Assembly (NCBI GenBank): GCA_020466095.1
Contig: CM035806.1
Span: 3,116,120-3,180,119 of the forward strand
Direction of reading: 5' to 3'
Length of the DNA: 64,000 bases
Source: Chlorops oryzae
Lineage: Eukaryota > Arthropoda > Insecta > Diptera > Chloropidae
Below, piece by piece: positions 46,117 to 57,561 of the stretch. The translations under genes and the position numbers were made by a program. Below the pieces are notes generated by a model that worked only from the letters and a program-made list of their open reading frames with translations, ran no database searches and was not told where the DNA came from. Numbering within the stretch: the first letter of the stretch is position 1; every line of letters begins with the position of its first letter.

Positions 46117-46551
46117 TAAGCAACTTGTTCTGCTCTTGAGACTTTAAACACGTATTTCTGCAAATAGAAGAATACATATGAATTCTAGAACTGTCAACAT
46201 TCTGCAGACCAAGCTATCCAACCGCTTCCTTTGAAACTTTAATATGTTTTTCTTCTTTTTAGTAGTTCTCGCAGGTACCAGAATTATATTTTTTCGAAAT
46301 TTCTAAACAATTTTTATGAACGATTTTTTCCAAAAAAAAAAAAAATTCAAACTTTTCGACACTGTTTTCAACAATGTGCCATTTTTTTAATAAAATTTTA
46401 AAATTCTGGTTCGGACGATAGCGACAGGCATACTTAAAAATAATCCATTACATTTTTTTATTTCGGACAACCTGATTAGCCTCTACCAAGTTGCCCAAAG
46501 ACCTAATTTTTTTTTTTAGTGTATAACTCGACTTTAAAGAAATATATTTCC

Positions 46552-46585
<34 letters not shown>

Positions 46586-46597
46586 CATTAATAAGTT

Positions 46598-46728
46598 CCC
46601 GTTTAAACAGGGAGACAAAACGCGAGACACTGGAAGGAAGGACATGAGAAAGACGGATATGGAATGTCTTTCGTCTCTGTCACTCTCATGTGTTTCCTTC
46701 CAGTGTCTCTCTTAATCTAAACACGGAC
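46598..46728. mobile_element. Foldback element with GAGACACTGGAAGGAA arms
   Basis: Left CCCGTTTAAACAGGGAGAC...GAGACACTGGAAGGAAGGACATGAGA; right TCTCATGTGTTTCCTTCCAGTGTCTC...TCTAAACACGGAC. The arms are about 45 bp with small differences around a short centre. Confidence 0.75.
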
Positions 46729-47840
46729 TAAGAACACAATAAAAACATTAAAATGATTGAACTTTATTTATCAAAAACGAAATTCGAAAAATAGGTTAAT
46801 TTTATTCGTCTGGGCGTCATAGGGCCCGGCCCATTGCTCCGAAATCGATACGAATTTTATAAAAATTTTCTGATTAAAATGAAGATAAAAAAAAAAACTG
46901 AATAATTCCTTGCAGCACATTTACTGCATTCGAGCGCTCCAGTGCAGAAAAGTTGAAAATGTTTACCTATTCTTTAAGTAGCAGAGAGAGACCGCACAAA
47001 AATGAAGATACAGCACTATCAAGCCGGTGGTTGGCATGTCCAATACTTTTTGTCTATTCTTCGGTTAATTCTTTTATTGAGCAATTTTATAAACAAGAAA
47101 TACCAAAGGGCACTGAAAACTAGAGCAGACCAGGTTGTGGAAATTCCTCAAAGATGTTATAAAGTATGTCGTCGTCGTCGTCGTCGTAGATACCTACTTA
47201 CTTACTGTCTTCGCTTCTCTGTATACTTAAACACTTGTTTTCTTGCTTACAACAATTCCAAGCTTAAAAGAATAAAAGCGAAATAAATGGAAGTACTCGT
47301 ACATACATATATATGTACTCGTATTTATATAAACATAGATTTTATACAATATAAATAATGGAGAAGGCAACAAAGCGTTTTATTGTGCGAGGGGTCAACG
47401 TGATTTGGCGTTTCATTTTCATTGGGTGTAAAAAAATGCTGGACGCAACTCAAAGCTTTATTCAGCGCTTCCCACAGTGAAGTCCGAAGGGTATTTATGT
47501 CAAGTTTAAAACATTCATTTCATAAAAAAAAAAAAAAAAAAAAATATTCCATAAAAGATGATGCAGAGTCATACCATATTGTAAGTCCAGGTTTTTTTTT
47601 TTTTTTTTTTTTTTTGTGAAAATCGGGTTACCAAAAAAATGGGTTCTTGTTTATTTGTTTTGTTTTTACTTCCGATTTTCGATGTTGCCGTAGTAAAATA
47701 TTATCAAAAAGCAGTCGCATGCAGTCAATCAAAATGTTTTCATGAAGAGTCATTCCGGTTTTTGGCAGCCAAATGGGCCAAAAATGGTAATAAAATGAGG
47801 TGACAAAATTTTTGAATATTGAAGATTTTTGCTATTTTAA
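46729..47840. other. AT-rich DNA, no gene recognised
   Basis: Contains (GTC)n at 47168-47184 and homopolymer runs near 47523 and 47590. No supported exon. Confidence 0.5.
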
Positions 47841-48037
47841 CCCTTTCGCGCCCACTGGGACAATAAGTCCCACTCAGTTAAAACTTGATTTTTTCTATTG
47901 GGACATATGTATGTGTCGCATCTAAAACTGTTATTGTGATTATATATCTCAGGATAACCGAAGGACATTTCCATTTCTGCAATTAGTTTTTTCAAAAAAA
48001 TGCCTGTCTTTCGAGAAAAAACTCCGGCGCGAAAGGG
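47841..48037. mobile_element. piggyBac-type MITE, 197 bp
   Basis: TTAA-CCCTTTCGCGCC at the left, GGCGCGAAAGGG-TTAA at the right: perfect 12-bp inverted ends inside a TTAA duplication. The interior has GGGACAATAAGTCCC, a short palindrome. No coding capacity. Confidence 0.88.
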
Positions 48038-48307
48038 TTAAGCTACCAGATGGAGTAAGTTCGGATCAGTTACAAAATTTTTTCTATGTCAAAGGCTTAA
48101 ACTTTGAAATGACAATGGAAAATGATGCTAATTCTAGCCATAAGTATGAGTAAAAAAAATACGCAACTTAATTCCCGGCCACACTTTTCGAAATTGCTTT
48201 CAAATCGATCTGTAGCCAATCTGTGAAAACTAATGATGGGGATTTGTTAATTTTATCAAATACTATTCGGAACTGCAGTCAAAATTTACAAACTTATTGA
48301 GTCAGCA

Positions 48308-48500
48308 TGTGTTCCGTAGTTAATTGAGATGCAAACTTACGAAGCGAGAGGCTCTGGGTTCAACTTCCAGCTGAGGTCGTTGATTTTTGTATCGTTTTTA
48401 CTGTTTTTCTTTGCTTTCCCATTTTTCGTGGTACCACAATGGGCTAAGTGTGTCAGACCCTTAATGGTGGCAGCCACAGTAACATAACCTAACCTTACGT
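48308..48500 (+). mobile_element. tRNA-derived SINE copy, plus orientation
   Basis: CCGTAGTTAATTGAGATGC (box A-like), GGGTTCAACTTCCAGCTGAG (box B-like), T-rich body, then GTACCACAATGGGCTAAGTG...CCTTAATGGTGGCAGCCACA and AACCTAACC. Best copy for reading the family on the plus strand. Confidence 0.78.
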
Positions 48501-49256
48501 GTTGTATCCCGTTTCTCGAACTGAATCCTCTGCATGCCGTGTTTGGAGTAACAGTTTTGCTCAATTTACTCCGACCTTAGCTATAATGCTTCCTTTCCTA
48601 TAAACTATTTTGACCGATAATTATGGCTGTTTTAAAATCGATCGCGATCGAAAGAAAAAAAAAGGTTTGGTGACCACTGTCTCTTGGTCGACGTACGGAT
48701 GAGTTTATTAGGAATTCCTTGTGTTTTTCGCTTTTGTCCTTTTTTCCGCTTTGTTGACTCGGAATGCGAATAAAATAAAATAAGACAGAAATAAGAAAAG
48801 CGGTAGTTTTTTTTTTCTTTCTTTCTTTTCTTCAAATTTTCTTTTGCAACAATTTTTTTTTTTTTGTTTCTCTTTTTCTTTTTCCTTTGTGTGCTTTAAT
48901 GCGAGCATTGCTTTTGAGCGCATACCGTCGTATACTTAATATTACCGGAAGATATTTCTTTCAAAAATTACATAAATAATTTACGCTCTTTTACGCAAAA
49001 GGTCGACTGATTTTAAAAATAGAAGAGAGGTGGCTGAGGGAAAATGGAAAATAATTTCGAATGGAATTACGAAACGAAGAATTAAGTACTTTTATTTTCT
49101 TTTCATCGGTTTATTTGTATTTTTTTTTTTTTTCTTTTCAAGTTTCAAGTTTATTTTAGCAGGGAATGAAGAAGTTAGAATATGAATGAAATTCGCTTTC
49201 TTTCGATTTTCGTTCAAAATTTAAATTTATTTAAAGAAATTATATTTTAAACACTG

Positions 49257-49786
49257 AAGCCCAAAATCCAATATTGCGAGAGCACGATGCGAGTGTGCGT
49301 GACGTCACGAAAATGTTTTGCGTGACGCATTTTAATCTCCAATGAGAGTTTTGCGTCACGCAGATGATAGCATAATTTCGCTTATAGTAATGCAATATTT
49401 CAAGCAAGTACCAATCTAACGAGTACCGAGTACTCATAAAAATAATACGCTTTCACTTGAGTTTAAATTTTAATTCAAAATTTTCAAACAATTTTCAAAA
49501 AATTTTCAAAATGAACCGAAGCTCGCGAAATATTTTAAAAGCTCTTTTTAGGTTTTCGTTTTATGAGTTTAAACGAGTACCCAATAGCGAGTACTCAAAA
49601 AATAGCTACATCATTAACCGCTGTCGAATTGCCTCGCAATGAGATATATTTAATTTTTTTAAAATTTTCTCCCTACGAGATCTCGCAGTGCGATACATTG
49701 GAGCTTCAACCATATGATTGAATGTTTTGAAATTTGTGTGCGTCTCGTCTCGCGCTCTCGCATCGGGCTCTCGCAATGTTGGGCTT
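49257..49786. mobile_element. Element with AAGCCCAA...ATTGCGAGAGC inverted ends
   Basis: Left AAGCCCAAAATCCAATATTGCGAGAGCACGATGCGAG; right the inverted CTCGCATCGGGCTCTCGCAATGTTGGGCTT. Interior has TGCGTGACGTCACGA and TTGCGTCACGCA palindromes and GAGTACTC words. It ends 6 bp before the next hAT element. Confidence 0.7.
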
Positions 49787-49792
49787 AATAAT

Positions 49793-50441
49793 TATGCCTC
49801 GGAATTTGAATATGTAAAAAATTCAAAAATTCAAAATTTCAAAAATTCAAAAATTCAAAAATTCAAAAATTCAAAAATTCAAAAATTCAAAAATTCAAAA
49901 AATTCAAAAATTCAAAAATTCAAAAATTCAAAAAAAATTCAAAATTCAAAAACTTCAAAATTCAAAAAATTTTAAAGTATTCAAAAAATTTTAAAAATTC
50001 AAAAAATTCAAAAAATTCAAAAATTCAAAAAATTCAAAAATTCAAAAAATTCAAAAAATTCAAAAAATTCAAAAAATTCAAAAAATTCAAAAAATTCAAA
50101 AAATTCAAAAATTCAAAAAATTCAAAAAATTCAAAAAATTCAAAAAATTCAAAAAATTCAAAAAATTCAAAAAATTCAAAAAATTCAAAAAATTCAAAAA
50201 ATTCAAAAAATTCAAAAATACAAATATACAAAAATTCAAAAATTCAAAAATACAAAAATTCAAAAACTTTAAAAAAATTCAAAAAACTCACAGTCAAAAA
50301 TTCGAAATTAATTCGATTTAGTAAGCCTATTAAAATGTTGAATTGTCAAATCAACAAAAAAAGCCTACTTCAGTGAATAAAATATTCAAAAAGCACAGTT
50401 AAATGCAAAAAAAAATTAAAATATTCAAAATCCGAGCTCTA
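49793..50441. mobile_element. hAT-type MITE copy with large AAAATTC array
   Basis: Starts TATGCCTCGGAATTTGAATA and ends AAAATCCGAGCTCTA, as in 24645-25236. About 480 bp of the interior (49815-50290) is ATTCAAAAA/ATTCAAAA repeats. The GAATATGTA site that holds a SINE in the other copy is uninterrupted here, making this the empty allele for that insertion. Confidence 0.75.
49815..50290. repeat. ATTCAAAA(A) array
   Basis: 8- and 9-bp units in tandem. Phe/Glu/Leu and Asn/Ser/Lys ORFs over it are artefacts. It is about three times longer than the homologous array at 24890-25060. Confidence 0.93.
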
Positions 50442-51457
50442 CACCCAGAGAAAAAACCACATAAAATCAATAAAAACCACATTGATTCGATGTGAAACGT
50501 TAACGAAAGTCTAGTAACGTAGAAAAATTTTGATTCAATATGGAACACCATTGAATTAAGGTGGCGCAATATCGAAGATTTTAATATAGAAACCATATTA
50601 AAATGATATTTTTCGGTATTGAATTAATATTAGATTCTACTTAATTGTGATATGAATTCTTGTAAAAAAACCAGGTCGGTGGGTTCGATCCCTGCTCCAG
50701 CGAGCGTCGATTTTTTTTTTTTTTTTTTTTTTTTGGGAAAAGTAGATAATTTAACATTTACATTATTTGAAAAACTGAGAAATAAAACATTTTACAAAAT
50801 TTTTATGCTTAAAAAATTAAAAAAAAGATTCTATAGGAATTTCTTGAACGTGCTTGTGCGTGACTTTTGGAAGACCCGACGAAAGCAACTTGTTTTATTG
50901 GTTCGCGTCCAACTTACTTTCTGCTCCCCGTAATTTTTCCTTAAAATTTACTTGCCTGTTTTTTATTCTCCATTTTTCCACAAATTCTTTGTGCTGCGGC
51001 AGGGGTTCGAACTCGGGCCTTCCAGATTACAAGTCTAGCACACTTCAACTACGCCATCGCGCGATATGATTTCAGCTTGCTAGATTGATTATATCAATGT
51101 AAGTGCAAAAAAAAACTGTTCAATAAGGGGATCTTATCGATTTAATGGTGTCATATTTTTCTGTGTGAAGAGTTTCCATATTAATTTAATAACGTTTCTT
51201 ATTGATTCAATAGGTAGCAACGTAAATTTCAACGCAATTCATGAATTAATATGAAAACAAACTCAAATTAATATGGTGCAACTTCAAATCAATGCAACTT
51301 TAACATACTCCACGAAATATAATATATGGAAACTACATCAAATCAAAGTTGAAAATTTTTACTTTAATATGTTTCGGTATTATTTTTCTTCTATATTGAA
51401 ACATATTGAATTAATATGGCTCGGATTTGATTTTAAGTTGCAGTTTTTCCCTCAGTG
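50442..51457. mobile_element. TA-inserting CACCCAGAGAAAA element split by a tRNA-ended composite
   Basis: TA-CACCCAGAGAAAAAACCACA at the left; TTTTTCCCTCAGTG-TA at the right. Interior words TTGAATTAATATG and TTGATTCAATA recur on both strands. Its TA coincides with the last bases of the hAT element ending at 50441. Interrupted at about 50655-51073. Confidence 0.65.
50655..51073. mobile_element. Composite with inverted tRNA-like ends, copy A
   Basis: Left, plus strand: GGTCGGTGGGTTCGATCCCT (box B-like, box A lost) then a 24-T run. Right, minus strand: CGATGGCGTAGTTGAAGTGT (box A-like) and CCCGAGTTCGAACCCC (box B-like), then AAAAATGGAGAATAAAAAAC. GATATGA/GATATGA flanks (50651-50657, 51063-51069) may be a target duplication. 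Same architecture as 62008-62412. Confidence 0.6.
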
Positions 51458-51490
51458 TACTTACTAATAATAAATCCTTGTCCAAATGAT

Positions 51491-51706
51491 TAGGTTAGGG
51501 TTAGTGTGGCTGCCACCATAAAGGGTGACAACACACTCGGGGCCGCACATGGACCCGGTTGTGGTAACACGAAATATGGGAAAGCAAAGAAAAACATACA
51601 CAGAAAAACCCACATAACCATCCACGACCTTAGCTGGGAGTTGAACCCAGAACTTCTCGCTTCCTAACTTGTCATCTCAACCAACTACGACACAGAGGCC
51701 GACATT
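51491..51706 (-). mobile_element. tRNA-derived SINE, fullest copy
   Basis: Minus strand: GTGTCGTAGTTGGTTGAGAT (box A-like), GGGTTCAACTCCCAGCTAAG (box B-like), CGTGGATGG, T-rich body, GTTACCACAACCGGGTCC, then CACCCTTTATGGTGGCAGCC and CTAACCCTAACC. Similar to 4264 and 48308. Confidence 0.8.
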
Positions 51707-52799
51707 CCTATCCAAATAAATTATTTTTTGGTTTGAAACAACTTTTTAACAACTTCAAAGGAAACTGGTCGTAGTTTTTAATAAAGAGAGATAACAGCCT
51801 GAAATGCACTATAAATTGTTTTACGTAGAGAAAAAGAGTGTAAAGTGTAGAGAATCTTACTTTGTTGTGTCCACTGAAGACCGTCTCTACTATTCTACAA
51901 CTCTACGTAGAGCTGCCGTCGATATATTTAGAACAGAGCTCTTCTATTTATGTCCTCAACATACGCTGCACAAGTAATTTTCTCTACTGTAGTGTCATAG
52001 AGAGAACACGTACTATAATACATACATATGTACATCCCCTATTCATTTTCAAGAAACTTGTTTATTTCAAAAAATTTTTTGAATCAAAATTAATTGTCTT
52101 GTTGCCGCCATTCGTTCAATTATTTGCGAATCCACCGCGAGTGCACCACCACCCAAAAGGATTCGCATATTGACGAAATTGAATGAAAATTTTGAAGAAA
52201 ACAAAAAATGGATAACATGATGGCGGTGGTGGTGGCCCATCAAGTGCAATCAATGCGAAATGAATTGAAGAGCAGAAAGATCTCTCAACTCGGTCCAAAT
52301 GATGAAATGAAAAAAAATGAAATGAAAGTAAAAACCACGTAATTCGAGTTTTACGAGCACAAGACAGGCGACGACGAGGACGACTGCAAGCGGAACTGTT
52401 TCTGTTGGTTTCGTTGTGTATTCCTCCAGCAGAAGGAGGCGGGGGAAATTGAGGAATGGGGCATGCCGAAAGTTAAAAATAGTCTTGTCTGACCAACTGT
52501 TCAATACCGAGAACGACTTTGACCATCATTGGCATCGTTGATCGCTGTGATGGCGATTGTGATTGTGATTGTTGCTCCACATTCGAGCTTTTTTATAATG
52601 ATTGATGGCACCGTTTTCCCCACATTACTGCTGTCTATTTATGTATGTGTGTGCATGTTGCTGTTTTTTTTTTTTTTTTTTTTTGGTTTTGCTTTGTTTT
52701 CTTCTTTTGTTGAATTTGTGGAATTCGCTGGTGTTCCTCGATGTTTAATATGCGAATTTCCATCGAGCAGCGGCACAAAAAGCGGTTCCGCTGTCGCCT
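51707..52799. other. Unique-looking DNA, no gene recognised
   Basis: CTCTACGTAGAG words near 51820-51915; T run at 52662-52684. ORFs lack recognisable domains. Confidence 0.45.
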
Positions 52800-52882
52800 T
52801 CTCGATGCTCGATGCTAAGTGCTCGCTGCTCGATGCTAACGTGCTCGATGCTAACTGCTCGCTGCTCGATGCTGTCAATGCT
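52800..52882. repeat. Degenerate GCTCGATGCTAA tandem block
   Basis: TGCTCGCTGCTCGATGCTAA-like units of about 27-36 bp repeat two to three times. Confidence 0.8.
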
Positions 52883-53779
52883 GCATGCCATTCAATGATC
52901 ATCCATTTCTGTCCATCCGCCTGTCCGTCTGTATGCTTGTGTGGGTATGTATGCGTGCGTGCGTGTGTCAGATGATTTGGTGCGCTTACTCCGACAAGCA
53001 GCAACCTGTCCCCAATCCAATCCAAACCATTTACCACAATTCATTTGTATCGGTGCAACTCGGTGCGGCAACATTTTAAGCATTTAATTCGCATATTTCA
53101 TACGATGCCATGCCAGACCGATGCCATTTCGATGACAACAAAATTGATTTAATGTCTTGACTTGCTCCTTTTTTACTTTTTGCCGACTTTTTTTGGGAAT
53201 ATGCCTAATTTTTTTTTCTGCTTGTTTTTATTTTATTTTATTATTTTTTATTTATTTTTTTTATTTTTTTATGTTGCATTAATGTGACTACACGCAGGTG
53301 GGGCTTGCTTGCGATGCCATATTTCTTAATTGGAACTTTGTCTCCCATTCAGTGGCATTCCATTATTCACGGCAGAGCGGCAGCAGAAAAAAAAAACAAT
53401 CCTCTCAAAATGATGATATCGTCGAGATGTTATGTCTCGTCTCTTGGTTATATGGCTTGCGTGTCAGGATATTCGGATTTATCTGTGTACTGCGTTCAGA
53501 CGATCAAGCCGAAATTGGAACGTTAAGAAATGATAACGAAAAATTGAGACAATTATTGCTGTCATTGGTGATGGGGCTGAGAAGACTGAAAAGTGAAATT
53601 AGCTTTGTCAGTTGAAGATGAAAAATTACGATAAGAATTTCTGTTCGTGTGAGTTCAAACGGAGTACCCTAATAAGCCGTTCGAGTCCTATCGATGGGAA
53701 TATTTTTAAGTGAGAATTTTTTTTCTTTTCTGTTCCTGTTGCATTAGTGCAAATAAATGTTGGAAAGTTCTAATTGGAA
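52883..53779. other. Unique-looking DNA, no gene recognised
   Basis: GTGCGTGCGTGTG near 52954; T-rich 53200-53270. A 105-codon ORF at 53298 has no known features and no splice context. Confidence 0.45.
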
Positions 53780-55560
53780 ATGAAATTCTGATTAGAACTA
53801 ATTTTAGCCAGCGCAAGCAGGGTATATTAAGGCGTAGAATCTTCAAAATCGAAACATTGGTTGATCAAGGCTAATGAAAGGTTAAAGAAAAAAATTTAAA
53901 ACGTAGTGCGTCAATTTTTTCGGGACGATGAGTTGTATCGAAGTTAGGCTTCACTGACGCCTTCTTAATTGTTTTTTTTTTCGCATTGTGATATTATGAT
54001 TGGAATTCTAATTCGAATTTGATTTGAAATTCTTATTCGAATTGGAAATCTTGTTATAATTAATTGACATTCTGACAAGCTCTGGTAAGAATGAAAGCAG
54101 ATAATATTCTGATAAAAATTATTTTTTTAGTTCTGATTGGAAATTAAATTCTTATTGGTAATATATATATGTGTCCGTAATTGAAATACCGACTAAGTTC
54201 GTTAGCTGTTGGTTGTAGACTGACTTTATTGGGAGAGTTTATCCTAACCTAATGCGTAAAATATTTCTATCTCGCTTATACCTAATTAGAGGGAGGGAGT
54301 GCTTTCTATATACATATCAATTGGAACTTAAACTCTAGTAAGATTTTGTACTCTGGTTCACATTGTGATATTCTGATTGGAATTTTGATTCGAATTCTGA
54401 TTTGGCAATTCTTTTAGAATTATAATTTATGATGGATTTTAAATTCTGATTAGATTAAGAGTAGCTCTGATAACTACTTATTATAATTAAAATTGTTATT
54501 TTAATATGATGTTAAATTTTATTTAGTTATAAAACTATTTTAATTTAATTAATATTTCTTTTGAGTTAAAAATTCTGATGGGAATCAGGAACTCTGAAAA
54601 CATTTGAAGTTAGGACAACCATTGAAAGTCTGATTAAAAGTTTGATTGGAATAATAAGAAATCTTTTTGAAATTGAAAATCCTATACCTATAATTTGAAA
54701 TTCTGATCAGAATTTAAATTCCAATAAGAATCCTAATAAGAATTGATGGAATTATTTGAATTGAAATTCTAATTGGAAGAGTTGAAATTCCAATAAGAAT
54801 CCTAATAAGAATTGATTGAATTATTTGAATTGAAATTCTGATTGGAAGAATTGAAATTCCAATAAGAATCCTAATAAGAATTGGTGGAATTATTTGAATT
54901 GAAATTCTGATTGGAAGAATTGAAATTCCAATAAGAATCCTAATAAGAATTGATGGAATTATTTGAATTGAAATTCTGATTGGAAGAATTGAAATTCCAA
55001 TAAGAATCCTAATAAGAATTGATGGAATTATTTGAATTTAAATTTTAATTGGAAGAGTTGAAATTCCAATAAGAATCCTAATAAGAATTGATGGAATTAT
55101 TTGAATTGAAATTCTGATTGGAAGAATTGAAAATCCAATAAGAATCCTAATAAGAATTGACAGGATTTTTTGAATTGAAATTCTGATTGGAAGAATTGAA
55201 ATTCCAATAAGAATCATAATAAGAATTGATGGAATTATTTGAATTGAAATTCTAATTCGAAGAATTGAAACTCCAATAAGAATCCTAATAAAAAATTACA
55301 GGATTTTTTGAATTGAAATTCTGATTGGAAGAATTGAAATTCCAATAAGAATCCTAATAAGAATTGACAGGATTTTTTTAATTGAAATTCTGATTGGAAG
55401 AATTGAAATTCCAATAAGAATCCTAATAAAAAATCACAGGATTTTTTTAATTGAAATTCTGATTGGAAGAATTGAAATTCCAATAAGAATCCTAATAAGA
55501 ATTGACAGGATTTTTTGAATTATGAAAGGAATTTCAATTTCTGATTGGAATTGGGATAGC
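53780..55560. repeat. 69-bp AATTCTGATTGGAAG satellite with decayed left flank
   Basis: From about 54715 to 55520 the unit GAAATTCTGATTGGAAGAAT...CCAATAAGAATCCTAATAAG repeats every 69 bp (starts at 54721, 54790, 54859 and onward; about 12 units). Leftwards to 53780 the same words (ATTCTGATTGGAATT, TTCGAATTTGA) persist without clear periodicity. 69 is a multiple of 3, so 23-residue repeat ORFs on the minus strand are artefacts. Confidence 0.9.
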
Positions 55561-55803
55561 AATTGGTAGAAATCGAATTGAATCTTTAAGGCCTTGTTTC
55601 CGTATTGAAGATCTTTCGAGTTCATCTAATTCCCTAGAACAGCATTTTACTTGTTCACATAATTAAACATCAAAAGGGAACAATTAAGACATAACTTCAA
55701 TTTATTTCAACCCATGAAAAGGGCGCTTCGATTTAAGAATTTTAAAATCTGTTCTTAAAATCCATAAACCTTTCAACAACTGATTCCCGTGCCGCATATT
55801 TCA

Positions 55804-55805
<2 letters not shown>

Positions 55806-55872
<67 letters not shown>
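55806..55872. repeat. (CT)n dinucleotide microsatellite
   Basis: About 32 perfect CT units. Confidence 0.97.
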
Positions 55873-55874
<2 letters not shown>

Positions 55875-57557
55875 CTGACTCTGCATTAATACGCTCATAA
55901 TTTGGCATATTGCGCCGGCTTGGATATCAAGCTACCAAAGAACCTATTAAGTAGGGAATACGCGTTCTGCATATGTAAATACGACAAACTACCTTGTGAT
56001 TACCGTGTGTATGCCCCAACCATCTCCCCGGCACGACCCGCATTCACTCGACTCGACTCGACTCAACTCGACTCTCGACTCGACTCTGATGTCAAAATGT
56101 ACATGCAGAAGCCGATGCACGGACAGACACCGCATAAGCTTTCCAACTGCACGCTATACCATAACAATCTGCCATAACGTACAAAGGCCTTAATAATCGC
56201 CTTTAATAAATTATTGATTCGCGCGCAATGCCAAAAGGAGAACAAGGAAACCGATGATTATGGTCAGCCGGAACGCGAAAATAGCGCGAACCGAACCCAA
56301 CCGAACCGGAACACTGTGAGGCCAAAGTACCTTCATACAACCAAACGCACTTACCCACTTACCGTCTGAAAGTTTTTGCAAACGCCACGAAAATAGGTCT
56401 GGAACAGCAAAAAGCGCGCCTGAGAAATGCCGATCGCCCCAAAAATTGAGTGTGAAACGCAAACACCAAAACGAGATTATACTCCCGAAAGCATGAGGCA
56501 AAAGGCAAAGCGCAAAAAATACAAAAAAAAACCAAAAAAAAGGGAGAAAAAATGGAAGAAAAAATCAAATAAAAATGAGAGAAAAAATACTTTTCCAAAG
56601 GGAACTCTCTGCCCGGCATTCCATGGAGAATGAATATCGCATGCCGACTGATTACTTCCACTTTGCAACTTGCACTTTATGCCACCCCTCCATTTTTTTC
56701 CTCTGCCTTTGGTGTCCACTTTTCGCTTGATTGAAGTTAAGTCGCCATTAAAATGCATTACTCGTACCCAGGCAGGCGCAGGGAGGCCCTCGCATGCATT
56801 CGACTTGTCCGCATCGTTCCATTGCCATTCGGTCATGCGAACCCAATTTTTGCACCACAAATTTTTCTTCCACTCTCCACTTCTCTTCGCTCCACTCCAT
56901 TTTCGCACTACCCTTGGTTTTTGTCAATTTTTTTCGGTTTTCTTGGGCATATACAATATTTTTGTTTTTTTTTTTTTTGTTTCGATTTTTTTTTTTTTTT
57001 ATTGTTTTGTCCCTCCCCGTTTTCCAATTTAAACCCTTGTTAAGTAAACATGAGTGGGAATTTCAAATTCACGCTTGTACACCCAATTCAATTCAGCGCC
57101 ACGACAACGACAGCGACAGCGACAACGACACGACGACAGCACGACAACAGGTCGCTGCAATTATCTTGGATCATATGTTTTTATTAAAAAATTACGGTAA
57201 TTTATTGAAGCCAATTAATATTTTGACGTTTTTAAGAGGGTTAATGTCGAGAAATTGAGCCGGTTGAGGCGATGGCTCAAGATTTTAAACCAGTTGGAGA
57301 ACTGATTTTGGAGAAGACTTTCCACTGGCTGGATTTCTTTTGTTTTTGTTGTTGCTGATGGTGTTGGTGTTGGTGATGGTGGTGGTGATGGTGACCGTCA
57401 TCGTGATGGCTATGGAGAGGGTTTTGTAGAAGATTCGGACACGAAAAGTTAGCTCCCCATGATACATACATAGAGATGTTAATAAAACGGAGCAGAAATT
57501 TCGTTGAAAAAATTTCTAAATTGAACTCTTTAAGCGCCATCGCTTGGTATCTTTTCT
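55873..57557. other. Unique-looking DNA with small repeats
   Basis: (CGACT)n-like pentamers at 56048-56090, CGACAGCGACAACGAC words at 57100-57150, and GGTGGTGATGGTG at 57360-57395. Several overlapping ORFs around 56400-57260 are low-complexity and lack coding signatures. Confidence 0.45.
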
Positions 57558-57561
57558 TTAA

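Noticed and set aside
55235..55625. Repeat-protein ORFs with a 23-residue period
   Set aside because: Direct consequence of the 69-bp satellite; no start context or flanking exon.
56359..57258. Several overlapping 90-154-codon ORFs on both strands
   Set aside because: Mutually overlapping in different frames, with Lys or Phe runs from homopolymers; no conserved motif or splice-consistent extension.
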